DNA of 64,000 bases from assembly GCF_004348895.1 (NCBI RefSeq), contig NZ_RRZK01000008.1, positions 62,001 through 126,000 of the forward strand, read 5' to 3'. This DNA comes from Pseudomonas vancouverensis (lineage in GTDB: Bacteria; Pseudomonadota; Gammaproteobacteria; Pseudomonadales; Pseudomonadaceae). The notes under the pieces were generated by a model. The model saw nothing but the letters and a program-made list of their open reading frames with translations. It made no database searches and was not told the origin of the DNA. Below are positions 28,690 through 37,205 of this stretch, in pieces. The stretch's first letter is position 1. Each line of letters starts with the position of its first letter. The translations under genes were made by a program, and so were the position numbers.

Positions 28690-29481
28690 ATGACACTCTC
28701 ATCCAAAGGTACCGCCCTGATCACAGGCGCCTCTTCGGGCATCGGCGCGGTGTATGCCGACCGCCTGGCCCGCCAGGGCTACAACCTGATTCTGGTCGCC
28801 CGCAGTCAGGGCAAGCTGAACACCCTGGCCAATCGCCTGGGCAATGAAACCGGGCGTGCGGTGGAAGTGGTGGTCGCTGACCTGATGGAAAAGGCCGATC
28901 TGCTGCGCGTCGAACAAATCCTGCGCAGCGATGCCAGCATCACGCTGCTGGTCAATAATGCCGGGGTCGGGGCGGTGCTGCCGTTGCTCGAGAGCCCGGT
29001 CGATGACATGGAGCAGATGATCAGCCTCAACGTCACCGCGCTGACACGTCTGGCCTACGCCGCGGTGCCGGGGTTTGTCGCCCGGGGTACCGGCACCGTG
29101 ATCAACATCGCTTCGATCGTTGCCTTTGCCCCCGAAGTGCTCAACGGCGTGTATGGCGCGACCAAGGCCTTCGTGCTGGCGTTGACTCAATCGATGCAGC
29201 ATGAGCTGGCGGAGAAGGGCTTGCGCATCCAGGCGGTGCTACCCGGTGCGACCGCTACCGAGTTCTGGAACGAGGCCGGCCATCCGGTGGAAAACCTGCC
29301 ATCGGAGATCGTCATGCAGGTCGATGACATGGTCGATGCCGCGTTGGCGGGCTTGGCCATCGGCGAAGTGGTGACTATTCCGAGTGTTCACGACGGGGCG
29401 CAGTGGGACCGCTACGAGGCGCAACGCCAGGTGCTCTCCGGGTTGTTCGGCAACGCCACGGTGGCGCCGCGTTACCGCTGA
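28690..29481 (+). CDS. Short-chain dehydrogenase/reductase
   Basis: This is a 263-residue classical SDR. The cofactor motif TGASSGIG (residues 12-19), NNAG, and the catalytic Tyr-X3-Lys (YGATKAF, Y and K in place) with an upstream Ser (NIASIVAF) are all visible. It reduces or oxidises a carbonyl with NAD(P)H. It diverges from the GlxA-type regulator, which probably controls it. Ribosome site GTAGAGGAAAC precedes the ATG. Confidence 0.9.
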   Translation: MTLSSKGTALITGASSGIGAVYADRLARQGYNLILVARSQGKLNTLANRLGNETGRAVEVVVADLMEKADLLRVEQILRSDASITLLVNNAGVGAVLPLLESPVDDMEQMISLNVTALTRLAYAAVPGFVARGTGTVINIASIVAFAPEVLNGVYGATKAFVLALTQSMQHELAEKGLRIQAVLPGATATEFWNEAGHPVENLPSEIVMQVDDMVDAALAGLAIGEVVTIPSVHDGAQWDRYEAQRQVLSGLFGNATVAPRYR

Positions 29482-29495
29482 AAACAGCGCAAGCA

Positions 29496-29539
29496 AGGCA
29501 GGGTCGTGAAGGCTATCCGGCGTTCACGAGCCCTGTTGC
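29496..29539. terminator. Long hairpin between convergent genes
   Basis: GCAGGG-CGTGAA pairs with TTCACG-GCCCTG across a 12-base loop, with one bulge on each side. Placed between the convergent SDR and DUF2388 genes, it probably serves both, though no long T run is present. Confidence 0.5.
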
Positions 29540-29554
29540 TGGCGTCGAGGATCG

Positions 29555-29875
29555 TCAGTGATCGGCGGCAACCCCTTCCTGGACAAGGATGGCGCGGGCC
29601 AGGTCCTCATCGCTGGCGTTGTTGAGGGCAGGATTGTCCTGGCGGATTTTCTGCAGGACGGCCTCCAGGTAAACGCCACGAATCGCACCGCCACTGGCGA
29701 CGAAGCTGGAGGCATCGTCCCGTGCTGGAATCATGAGTTTATGGTCTTTGAAGGTCGAGTAGAGCGAGGCGGAGACGCCGGCCGAGGTGGCAACGTCTTC
29801 GGCATCCACTTTGGCCAGGGCCGAACCTGCAGGCAAACAAAGCAACAGAGAGGTAATGATAAAAATGCGGCGCAT
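29555..29875 (-). CDS. DUF2388 secreted small protein
   Basis: This is a 106-residue protein with a cleavable signal peptide (MRRIFIITSLLLCLPAGSALA) and the DUF2388 body (SASLYSTFKDHK, ARDDASSFVASGGAIRGVYLEA). The family is found mainly in Pseudomonas, often in several copies, and its role in the periplasm is unknown. I chose ATG 29875, which places the signal peptide at the N terminus and has GGAGG upstream; an earlier start at 29896 adds seven residues. Confidence 0.85.
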   Translation of the reverse strand: MRRIFIITSLLLCLPAGSALAKVDAEDVATSAGVSASLYSTFKDHKLMIPARDDASSFVASGGAIRGVYLEAVLQKIRQDNPALNNASDEDLARAILVQEGVAADH

Positions 29876-30064
29876 GACGGTGTCCTCCGACAGCATTTAG
29901 CAGCATAAGGGAAGTACCACATAATTTAGGATGCGCGGCGCTCCTCAGGAGTTCCCAGGCAATCCAAAGCAGCGTCTGCAGACGACCGATGATCGGTGGC
30001 AGGCCTGCTGTGCAGACTTCGGGTCTATGCTGGGGAGTGCGACTATCGCCATCGGAGAACTCTG

Positions 30065-30661
30065 ATGATCACTGCGCGCACTGCCTGGTTGCTGGCCGAC
30101 TACAAACGCTGGGCCAATCAGCGCCTGTTTGACAGTCTTGCGGCATTGCCGGCAGGGGAGGTCAGCAAAGCGCGCGATTCAGTGTTCAAGAACATGATCG
30201 GCACCCTCAATCATGTCTATGTAGTCGATTGCATCTGGCAGGCCCACCTGGAAGGCCGCGGCCATGGCTTCAAGACCTCCCATGACCTGTTGCATGCGGA
30301 CCTGCTGGATTTGCGCCAGGCACAAAAAGAGATCGACGCCTGGTATTGCAGCTGGAGCGCCCGGCAATCGGATACGTCGTTGAACGCCTCGATCGAATTC
30401 AATTTTGTCTCGGGTGAAAGCGGGTCGATGAGCGCGGGAGCGATGCTCATGCACGTGGTCAATCACGCCAGCTATCACCGGGGCTGGGTGGTGCAGATGT
30501 ATTTCGAGATTCCGGCGATGCCGCCGGTCACCGACATGCCGGTGTACTTGCGTGAATCCCGGCCGGCCGTCTTGCACACCCTCAGTCATCCGGTCGTGAC
30601 GTCGGCGACGGTTGTGCCGTTCTCGAATGCCACCAGCGTTTTGCCGAACCGTTATCGTTGA
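30065..30661 (+). CDS. DinB-family putative metal-dependent protein
   Basis: This is a 198-residue DinB/YfiT-like four-helix bundle protein. The three metal-binding His positions are visible: LNHVYVVD (first), and HVVNHASYHRGWV (second and third). Members include thiol transferases (mycothiol, bacillithiol, glutathione) and DNA-damage-induced proteins of unknown activity. The start is ATG 30065, shortly after GGAG; upstream in-frame codons lie in the promoter region. Confidence 0.88.
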   Translation: MITARTAWLLADYKRWANQRLFDSLAALPAGEVSKARDSVFKNMIGTLNHVYVVDCIWQAHLEGRGHGFKTSHDLLHADLLDLRQAQKEIDAWYCSWSARQSDTSLNASIEFNFVSGESGSMSAGAMLMHVVNHASYHRGWVVQMYFEIPAMPPVTDMPVYLRESRPAVLHTLSHPVVTSATVVPFSNATSVLPNRYR

Positions 30662-30799
30662 AGTGTTGAGTCGGTGATTTCTTCGACGTAACGCTTTGCG
30701 GCAAGTCGTCTATCGTAATCAGTTGCCTTCAATCAATGCGCTTGCCGTTTCCGGTGACCGGACCGGCTGCGCCTGCATAACCGTCACTGGAGCTCGAGC

Positions 30800-31597
30800 A
30801 TGAAGATTGATCTGAGTGGGAAACTGGCGATTGTCAGCGGCAGCACCGCGGGTATCGGCCTGGGCATCAGCAAGGCACTGGCCGAAGCTGGAGCGACAGT
30901 GGTGGTGATCGGTCGTGATGCGGCCAAGGTCGAGCAGGCGTTGGCGAGTATTCGCCAGCAAGTGCCGGGCGCGCAATTGCGCGGACTGGCGGCTGATCTC
31001 GGCACGGCCGAGGGCGCGGACAAGCTGTTCGCCGCCGAACCCCGGGCCGACATCCTGGTGAACAACCTGGGGATCTACGAGGCGGTGGATTTCTTCGACA
31101 CCCCCGACAGCGAGTGGACGCGCTTCTATGAGGTCAACGTGATCTCCGGTGTGCGCCTGTCCCGGCATTACGTGCCGGACATGGTCAAGCAGGGCTGGGG
31201 GCGGGTGATTTTCCTGTCCTCCGAATCCGGGATCGCGATCCCGGCCGACATGCTCAACTATGGCGTGACCAAAAGCGCCAACCTGGCGGTATCCCATGGC
31301 CTGGCCAAGCGCCTGGCCGGTACCGGGGTGACGGTCAATGCGATCCTGCCGGGGCCGACCCTGACCGACGGCGTGGAGCACATGCTCAAGGATGCCATTG
31401 CCCAGTCCGGTCGCAGCCTGCAGGAGGAGGCCGATGCCTTCGTGCGCAAGGCGCGGCCGACTTCGATCATTCAGCGAGTGGCGGATGTCGCGGAAGTCGC
31501 CAATCTGGTGGCCTATATCGCTTCTCCGTTATCCTCGGCGACCACCGGCGCGGCCCTTCGGGTCGATGGCGGTGTGGTCGACAGCATGGCTATCTGA
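30800..31597 (+). CDS. Short-chain dehydrogenase/reductase
   Basis: This is a 265-residue SDR. It carries SGSTAGIGLGI near the N terminus (cofactor), NNLGIY in place of the usual NNAG, and the active-site Ser/Tyr/Lys (FLSSESG, NYGVTKSA). It resembles 3-oxoacyl-ACP reductase-like oxidoreductases of broad function. It is followed after 27 bases by an SRPBCC gene on the same strand, a probable two-gene unit. Confidence 0.9.
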   Translation: MKIDLSGKLAIVSGSTAGIGLGISKALAEAGATVVVIGRDAAKVEQALASIRQQVPGAQLRGLAADLGTAEGADKLFAAEPRADILVNNLGIYEAVDFFDTPDSEWTRFYEVNVISGVRLSRHYVPDMVKQGWGRVIFLSSESGIAIPADMLNYGVTKSANLAVSHGLAKRLAGTGVTVNAILPGPTLTDGVEHMLKDAIAQSGRSLQEEADAFVRKARPTSIIQRVADVAEVANLVAYIASPLSSATTGAALRVDGGVVDSMAI

Positions 31598-31624
31598 ACC
31601 CTATTGATTGAGAGAGCGCATTGA

Positions 31625-32035
31625 ATGGCAAAGGCATCAGCAACGATCGACCTCGCGGTTTCGGCCGATCAGGTCTGGCAATTGATCGGCGGGTTCAACT
31701 CGCTGCCGGACTGGATTCCGTTTATTCCCCACAGTGAACTCAGCGAGGGCGGGCGAGTGCGCCGCCTGAAGACGGTGGACGGCGTGGTGGTGGTCGAACG
31801 TTTGCAAATGTTCGACCACGGGGCGAAAACCTACAGCTATTCGTTCGTGGAGGCGCCGTTTCCGGTGACCGGGTATCTGGCGACGATCAAGGTCGAGCCG
31901 TTGGGCGAGGGCGCGCGGGTGACCTGGTCGGGACGCTTCGAACCGGTTGGCGTGAGTGATGCTGAAGCCGAGGCCACGTTTGCTGCGGTGTATCAGGGTG
32001 GGATTGACGCGTTGCGTGCGCGTTTTCAGGCCTGA
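31625..32035 (+). CDS. SRPBCC-family (polyketide cyclase-like) protein
   Basis: This is a 136-residue START/Bet v1-like helix-grip protein. It has the N-terminal ASATIDLAVSADQVWQLIGGFNSLPDW pattern and a C-terminal amphipathic helix (AEATFAAVYQGGIDALRARF). Proteins of this type bind hydrophobic ligands in a cavity or act as small cyclases. It probably acts with the upstream SDR. The ligand is unknown. Confidence 0.88.
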   Translation: MAKASATIDLAVSADQVWQLIGGFNSLPDWIPFIPHSELSEGGRVRRLKTVDGVVVVERLQMFDHGAKTYSYSFVEAPFPVTGYLATIKVEPLGEGARVTWSGRFEPVGVSDAEAEATFAAVYQGGIDALRARFQA

Positions 32036-32049
32036 AGCATGGCACAACC

Positions 32050-32139
32050 CTGTAGGAGCGAGCATGCTCGCGATGGCGATTAGACAGGCAAAGAAAAGTC
32101 GTCTGATCCAACGCCATCGCGAGCATGCTCGCTCCTACA
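32050..32139. repeat. REPIN (inverted REP pair)
   Basis: An inward-facing pair with identical 23-base arms: TGTAGGAGCGAGCATGCTCG from 32051 and its complement ending near 32138. The arms match exactly, suggesting recent movement. It lies between convergent genes. Confidence 0.9.
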
Positions 32140-32150
32140 AGGTGATTGAA

Positions 32151-33557
32151 TCAGGCCTGTGGAATCAGGCTTTCCCTACAATCGAGCACCAACCGTGCGC
32201 CGCCCAGTTCGCTGCTGCCCACCTCCAGGGTAAAACCGTGCAGGCTGACGATGGCGGCCACAATCGACAGGCCTAAACCGAAACCGCTCTTCTGGTTGCC
32301 GGCTTCGGCGCGATAGAAACGCTGGAACACCGCTTCGCGTTCCGACTCGGGAATGCCGGGGCCGGAGTCGAGCACTTCGATGCGGGTGTGCCCACCCTCA
32401 TTGACCCCGCGCAGGATCACCGCACCGCCTGGAGGGGTGAACTTGATCGAGTTGCTCAACAGATTCGCGACGGCCTCGAACAACAAGGCCCGATCGCCGT
32501 TGAGCGGCGGCAAATAGGCCGGTACGTGCAACTGAAAAATCAGACCGTCGTCTTCGGCCAACGGCAAGTAGAACTCGTGCAACTCCTGCAGCAACGACAC
32601 CGGGTCCAGTTGCACGAAGCCGGAACGTCGCTGCCGATCCTCCAGTTCGGAAATCCGCAGCAAGCCGCGAAAACGCGCCATCAGGGTATCCGCTTCGGCC
32701 AGCACCGAATCCAGTTGCGCGGCCTGGGGTGAACCTTCACCGGCCTGTTGCTGCATGCGGTAAAGCTGCGCGCGCAGGCGTGTCAGTGGCGTGCGCAAGT
32801 CATGGGCGATGTTGTCGCAGACTCCCTTGACCTCGTTCATCAAGCGTTCGATGCGCTCGAGCATGGCGTTGACGATGGTGGCGAGCATGTCCAGTTCGTC
32901 GCGCCGATTGGACAGCGGCAGGCGCCGGGTCAGGTCACCGGCAACGATGGCTTCGGCGCTGGCCTGGATACCGCGAATGCGCCGCAACGGGCGACGACGC
33001 AACAGGTGCCAGCCGACGATGCCGGGCACTATGGTCAGGGTTACCCCCCAGAACAGGGCATGCAGGATGATCCGGGTTACCGCGAATAGCGAGCCGTTGT
33101 CGCGTACCAGCACCAGCCAGCGACCGTCCAGGGTGCGGGTCGCCACCGCGTCACAGCTGTCGGCGGGCAGGGTCTGGTCGCTGTTGGCATCGTCAGACGC
33201 GTCGCAATCGCTGAGCATGTGGATTTTGCCGTCCAGCGGCAAGTCGGGCGGGAGAAAGCGCAGTGCGCCGCTGAGGTAGCGGTGCTGGGCGTCGAACAGG
33301 CCATAGGCGTCGATGCCGCGAATGTCGAAGGTCATGCTGACGGCGAGGGCGTCCACCAACTGCTCGCCGGAAAAGCGCGAGAACAGATGCTGGCGCTGCA
33401 TCAGCGAGTGCTTGGCCAGGTTGTCCAGGTAGGCGGAGACCTCGTAGTACATGACGCCCATGAGAATCCCGCTCCAGATCACGAACAGCGAACTGTAGAG
33501 CGCCAGCAAGCGGCTGCTGGAAGAGCGCCAGCCTTTAGACGGGTTCAGCAATGACAT
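32151..33557 (-). CDS. Two-component sensor histidine kinase (OmpR partner type)
   Basis: This is a 468-residue inner-membrane kinase. Two membrane helices (about residues 14-36 and 160-185) flank a periplasmic sensor of about 125 residues. Then come HAMP, a dimerisation domain with the phospho-His (CDNIAHDLRTPLTRLR), and a catalytic ATPase domain (N box LLSNSIKFTPPG, G boxes DSGPGIP and GFGLGLSI). Its start overlaps the end of the response-regulator gene by 23 bases, so both are made from one transcript. The stimulus is unknown. Confidence 0.93.
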   Translation of the reverse strand: MSLLNPSKGWRSSSSRLLALYSSLFVIWSGILMGVMYYEVSAYLDNLAKHSLMQRQHLFSRFSGEQLVDALAVSMTFDIRGIDAYGLFDAQHRYLSGALRFLPPDLPLDGKIHMLSDCDASDDANSDQTLPADSCDAVATRTLDGRWLVLVRDNGSLFAVTRIILHALFWGVTLTIVPGIVGWHLLRRRPLRRIRGIQASAEAIVAGDLTRRLPLSNRRDELDMLATIVNAMLERIERLMNEVKGVCDNIAHDLRTPLTRLRAQLYRMQQQAGEGSPQAAQLDSVLAEADTLMARFRGLLRISELEDRQRRSGFVQLDPVSLLQELHEFYLPLAEDDGLIFQLHVPAYLPPLNGDRALLFEAVANLLSNSIKFTPPGGAVILRGVNEGGHTRIEVLDSGPGIPESEREAVFQRFYRAEAGNQKSGFGLGLSIVAAIVSLHGFTLEVGSSELGGARLVLDCRESLIPQA

Positions 33558-34218
33558 AACCCGAGCCTCGCACGGTCCGAATCAATGGGACATTGCCAGG
33601 CGGGTCGATCTTTTTGCGCAGACGGCCGATGTGCACGTCGATCAGGTTGGTGCCCGGGTCGAAGTGATAACCCCAGACCTCTTCGAAAATCATCATCCGC
33701 GAAAGGATCTGCCCGGTGTTGCGCATGAGGAATTCCAGCAGCTTGTATTCGGTGGGCAGCAGCATCAGCAACTGACCATCGCGGCTGGCTTCGTGGCTGA
33801 TCAGGTTCAACTCCAGATCGGCCACGCGCAAGGTCGTGGCCTGGGCAGTCACAGTGTTCTGCCGGCGCAGCAGGACTTCGACCCGGGCGGCCATTTCGTC
33901 GGTGGCAAAGGGTTTGGTCAGGTAGTCATCGCCACCGGCACGCAAGCCGCGCACGCGTTCATCGACATCGGACAGGGCGCTGATCATCAGGATGGGCGTC
34001 GACACGCCCATGGTCCGCAGGGTGGTGACAATCGCCAGGCCATCGAGCTCCGGCAGCATGCGATCGAGGGTGATCAGGTCGTAGTTGCCGCTGACGGCGC
34101 GCTCCAGGCCTTCGCGACCATTGTCGACCCAGTCCACCTCAAGGCCGTGGCTGCTCAGTTCGGCGACAATTTCCCGGGCGGTTACGGCGTCGTCTTCGAT
34201 GGTCAAGATTCGGGTCAT
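33535..34218 (-). CDS. OmpR-family response regulator
   Basis: This is a 227-residue two-domain regulator. The receiver (residues 1-115) has the acidic pair (IEDD), phospho-Asp (ITLDRMLPELDG) and Lys (YLTKPF). The winged-helix output domain (about 128-225) ends with the usual RTVRGSGYVI. It is first in a two-gene operon with its kinase and diverges from the membrane-protein gene at 34499, which is a candidate target. Confidence 0.93.
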   Translation of the reverse strand: MTRILTIEDDAVTAREIVAELSSHGLEVDWVDNGREGLERAVSGNYDLITLDRMLPELDGLAIVTTLRTMGVSTPILMISALSDVDERVRGLRAGGDDYLTKPFATDEMAARVEVLLRRQNTVTAQATTLRVADLELNLISHEASRDGQLLMLLPTEYKLLEFLMRNTGQILSRMMIFEEVWGYHFDPGTNLIDVHIGRLRKKIDPPGNVPLIRTVRGSGYVIAEPV

Positions 34219-34498
34219 GGATTGGCCTGATTAAATGTTCACAACGTTCGGCGGCATTTTGCCAAGAAATGACCGCAGGCTTGCTAAATAAAACTTCATG
34301 GATATGCCTGAACTTTAGTTCAGTGCATAAAACCCGCTGAGGCTGACCGTTCGTTGCAGATTGCATGAGCGGCAGAAGTTCAAACTTTATAACCCATTGA
34401 AATTGATCAACTAATTTAAAAAGCGTAACTGGCACGCTGACTGCAATTACCAGGCTGAAGAGTTGTAACACCATCTTTCTGCCTGGAGCGACACAATA

Positions 34499-35431
34499 AT
34501 GAATAGATCCTCTGATGGTTTCTATCCTGCCCTGGATGATTCAAGCACGCTCTCGGGGGTGTCCTGGGGGGCGATTTTCGCCGGGGCGGCTGCGGCGGCG
34601 GCACTGTCGCTGATTCTGGTCCTGCTCGGTTTCGGCTTGGGTTTTTCCGCGGTGTCACCCTGGGCCCATGAAGGCGTCAGTGCCAAGGGCCTGGGGATTT
34701 CCACCATTGTCTGGCTGGCGTTCACCCAGATTGCCGCGTCCGGGCTCGGTGGCTACATTGCCGGGCGCCTGCGGGTGAAGTGGGCGAACCTGCATGGCGA
34801 TGAAGTCTACTTCCGCGATACCGCCCACGGCTTTCTGGCCTGGTGCGTGGCCACGTTGGTGACTGCCGTGCTGGTGGCCGGTTCGGTCAGCAGTGTGGTG
34901 GGCGGTGGCGTGCAGGCCGGGGCGAACATGGTCGGTGGCGCAGCCACTGCCGCGACCCAGGCCATGGGCACGGCGGCCAGCAATACCAGTGGCGACCAGT
35001 ACGGTTACTACATCGACAGCCTGTTTCGCGATGATCGCCCGGCTGCGGTCAGTGATGACGCCGCCCGTGGCACCGTGACCCGCATCTTCGTGCAATCGCT
35101 GAGCAATGGCGGTCAATTGGCCGCCGAGGATCGCACCTATCTCGCGCAACTGGTTGCCCAACGGACCAACCTGACCCAGGCCGATGCCGAACGTCGCGTC
35201 GATGAGGTCTACGCCCGCACCCAGAAAGCCGTGGCCGACGCCAAACTGGCCGCCCAACAAGCCGCTGACACCGCCGCGAAAGTGGCTGCATGGACCACGC
35301 TGTGGATGTTCGTAGCGCTGCTGATCGGTGCGTTCTTCGCCAGTCTTGCCGCTACCTTCGGCGGTCGCCGTCGGGATGCCGTGGTGTATCTGGAAACCGA
35401 CACCTATGTAGCTACCGCACCTGTTCGCTAA
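34499..35431 (+). CDS. Conserved hypothetical membrane protein
   Basis: This is a 310-residue protein of no named function. It has four hydrophobic segments: near residues 19-50 (SWGAIFAGAAAAAALSLILVLLGFGLGF), 65-90, 118-145 and a last one near 265-290. An alpha-helical, Ala/Gln/Asp-rich stretch (about 175-260) precedes the last segment. It starts 280 bases from the diverging two-component operon. A 24-residue hydrophobic protein follows after 15 bases, so the two probably form an operon. Confidence 0.75.
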   Translation: MNRSSDGFYPALDDSSTLSGVSWGAIFAGAAAAAALSLILVLLGFGLGFSAVSPWAHEGVSAKGLGISTIVWLAFTQIAASGLGGYIAGRLRVKWANLHGDEVYFRDTAHGFLAWCVATLVTAVLVAGSVSSVVGGGVQAGANMVGGAATAATQAMGTAASNTSGDQYGYYIDSLFRDDRPAAVSDDAARGTVTRIFVQSLSNGGQLAAEDRTYLAQLVAQRTNLTQADAERRVDEVYARTQKAVADAKLAAQQAADTAAKVAAWTTLWMFVALLIGAFFASLAATFGGRRRDAVVYLETDTYVATAPVR

Positions 35432-35446
35432 CCCAGGAGAATCATC

Positions 35447-35521
35447 ATGCGCTCATTACTGTTGTTCTTTCTCGGCGTGCCAATCCCGATCATCATCCTG
35501 ATTGCACTGTTCATGCATTGA
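35447..35521 (+). CDS. 24-residue single-span membrane microprotein
   Basis: A 25-codon frame begins with ATG 35447 after a good ribosome site (CCAGGAGA) and encodes MRSLLLFFLGVPIPIIILIA-like sequence ending FMH. It is nearly all hydrophobic, with Gly-Val-Pro-Ile-Pro in the middle. It starts 15 bases after the membrane-protein gene and ends before a strong terminator, so it looks like a real last gene of that operon. Very short membrane proteins often bind and tune larger membrane partners; here that is inference. Confidence 0.65.
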   Translation: MRSLLLFFLGVPIPIIILIALFMH

Positions 35522-35556
35522 TAAGGCGGCTGTTGCGCCACTGATCAAGCCGTTGC

Positions 35557-35598
35557 AAAAAAACGCCGCCCGGAGCACTTGTTTCGGGCGGCGTTTTT
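35557..35598. terminator. Bidirectional rho-independent terminator
   Basis: An 11-bp perfect stem (AACGCCGCCCG 35562-35572 with 35585-35595) has a T5 run on the + side and a T7 run on the - side. It ends the 34499-35521 operon on one strand and the glutathione transferase gene on the other. Confidence 0.9.
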
Positions 35599-35608
35599 GA
35601 TGACTGGG

Positions 35609-36220
35609 TTATTCAATCGGTGTGCTGACAAACACCTCAAGCCCTTCGGCATACGCGGTGAACTCCGCGATCCGTGGATACTGACCGGCATCCACCTGGT
35701 CCGGCACCACCAAGCGAGTAAAGCTCCACGCCACCGCCAGCGTGATGCCGTCCTGATCAATCGAGCCATCGGTGCGCAGTGGTTGTTTTTCCAGTTCTCC
35801 TTCCAGTGCCGCATACGCCGCCGACAGTTGCCCTTCGACACGCTCCACCCACGGTGCGTATTGAATGTCTGCCGGCCGCAGGTTGCGCTCGTAATAAAGC
35901 TGTACGGATTTTTCGCTGGCCGCCAGGGCCAGGCCAATCAGGCGCAAGGCGCGCAGGCGCTGCCGAGGTTCACTCGGCATCAGGCTTTTCGCCGGGCCGG
36001 CCAAGGTTTCCAGGTAGTCGATGATCAAAGTCGAGTCCATCAACACCTCGCCGTCATCGAGCACCAGGGTCGGCGCCTTGACCACCGGGTTGATGTCCTG
36101 GAAATGCGCGAAGTGGCGGAACACCGATACCGATTCGTGTTCCAGGGCAATGCCCAGGCGTTTGGCGGAAATGGCGGCGCGTCGTACGTAGGGTGAATCC
36201 AGCATGCCGATCAGCTTCAT
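35609..36220 (-). CDS. Glutathione S-transferase family protein
   Basis: This is a 203-residue protein with an N-terminal thioredoxin-like domain (residues 1-78; the segment VVKAPTLVLDDGEVLMDSTLIIDYLE is the glutathione-site region with the cis-Pro and Glu/Asp-Ser motif) and an all-helical C-terminal domain. The active-site position reads SPYVRR, consistent with a Ser-type enzyme. It conjugates or reduces substrates with glutathione. Good ribosome site (AAAGGAAAGG) before ATG 36220. Confidence 0.9.
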   Translation of the reverse strand: MKLIGMLDSPYVRRAAISAKRLGIALEHESVSVFRHFAHFQDINPVVKAPTLVLDDGEVLMDSTLIIDYLETLAGPAKSLMPSEPRQRLRALRLIGLALAASEKSVQLYYERNLRPADIQYAPWVERVEGQLSAAYAALEGELEKQPLRTDGSIDQDGITLAVAWSFTRLVVPDQVDAGQYPRIAEFTAYAEGLEVFVSTPIE

Positions 36221-36569
36221 GGTCCTTTCCTTTATATGGCCACGTCGGGAGGGACTACCTTAGCCGAGGTTTTGCGGGGTGCAAATGCAGCCGTTTGTCT
36301 TCTATATACCTCCGCTGAATTGAATTTCTTGCTATAAACGCACTCCGATTAGCGCCGCAAAGCCTCCCATAGGGCATTTTCAGGGCTTTGTCGGGCAAAT
36401 TCGCTGTCTTTTCAGTTGCTGAGGCCTCAAGTCGGCCTTAGACTGCCGCCCCTCGTAAATTGAGTGCCGGGTGGCGCTTGGAACCCGTGGTGCCTTTCCG
36501 ATGACCCGAGCGGTCGGCGCGGAACGCTCCCTTATTCGCCTTAATGCACGTTTTTTTATAGAGATATCA
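36221..36569. other. Intergenic region, long leader of DksA-like gene
   Basis: This 349-base gap lies between the diverging GST and DksA-like genes. A possible sigma-70 promoter (TTGCTG 36416-36421, 17-base spacer, TAGACT 36439-36444) would leave a leader of about 120 bases rich in short G+C hairpins before ATG 36570. The start codon follows an A+T-rich stretch with no clear ribosome site. No gene or recognised riboswitch was seen. Confidence 0.45.
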
Positions 36570-36974
36570 ATGACAAAGGACAAGTTGCTGGCCATGCCGG
36601 CGGATGACTACATGAATGCCGAGCAACACGCTTTTTTCTCTGAGCTGTTGCAGAACATGAAAGTCGAAACCCATGAGCGCATCGAGCAGAACCGCATCGC
36701 CATCGAAAGCCTGGACACCCCGGCTGACCCGGCTGACGCGGCTTCGGTCGAAGAAGAGCGCACCTGGCTGGTAAACGCGATCGATCGCGACCAGCGCATG
36801 CTGCCTCAGTTGGAGCAAGCCCTTGAGCGCATCAAGGAAGACAGCTTCGGTTGGTGCGACGACAGCGGCGAGCCGATTGGCCTCAAGCGCCTGCTGATCA
36901 GCCCGACCACCAAGTACTGCATCGAAGCTCAAGAACGCCACGAGCAAATCGACAAGCACCAGCGTCAGGCCTGA
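36570..36974 (+). CDS. DksA/TraR-family protein, half zinc site (DksA2-like)
   Basis: This is a 134-residue protein of the DksA family, which binds RNA polymerase through its secondary channel and acts with ppGpp. The coiled-coil tip motif D-x-x-D-x-A is intact (D53, D56, A58). The C-terminal globular domain keeps one Cys of each zinc pair (C96 and C117); the partners are S99 and A120. This matches the pattern described for the zinc-independent DksA2 of P. aeruginosa, which replaces DksA under zinc limitation. The start ATG 36570 lacks a clear ribosome site. No Zur-regulated genes are adjacent, so zinc control is uncertain. Confidence 0.85.
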   Translation: MTKDKLLAMPADDYMNAEQHAFFSELLQNMKVETHERIEQNRIAIESLDTPADPADAASVEEERTWLVNAIDRDQRMLPQLEQALERIKEDSFGWCDDSGEPIGLKRLLISPTTKYCIEAQERHEQIDKHQRQA

Positions 36975-37012
36975 TTCCGAAGGGCAGCCGGCTTGATGCC
37001 GGCTGGCCTTGA

Positions 37013-37068
37013 AAAGATCGCAGCCTCTGACAGACCCCGCAACCGGGCTGTCGCAGGCTGCGATCTTT
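37013..37068 (+). terminator. Large hairpin repeat after DksA-like gene
   Basis: A 14-bp perfect outer stem (AAAGATCGCAGCCT with AGGCTGCGATCTTT) encloses an inner GACAG/CTGTC stem, followed by GCTTTTCG. It resembles a hairpin repeat seen commonly in Pseudomonas genomes and probably works as a terminator here. A smaller AGCCGGC hairpin lies just upstream (36986-37004). Confidence 0.7.
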
Positions 37069-37205
37069 GCTTTTCGACGTCTGTATAAAACCCCTCGGCT
37101 TCTATTGATCTGCTTCAACAACCTCGACTAATGGACCATGGATAATGGCCAGGTAGTGGCGTTTAATGCGCAGACAACAATTAGAAGCTTTACGGGGTGA
37201 CGATG

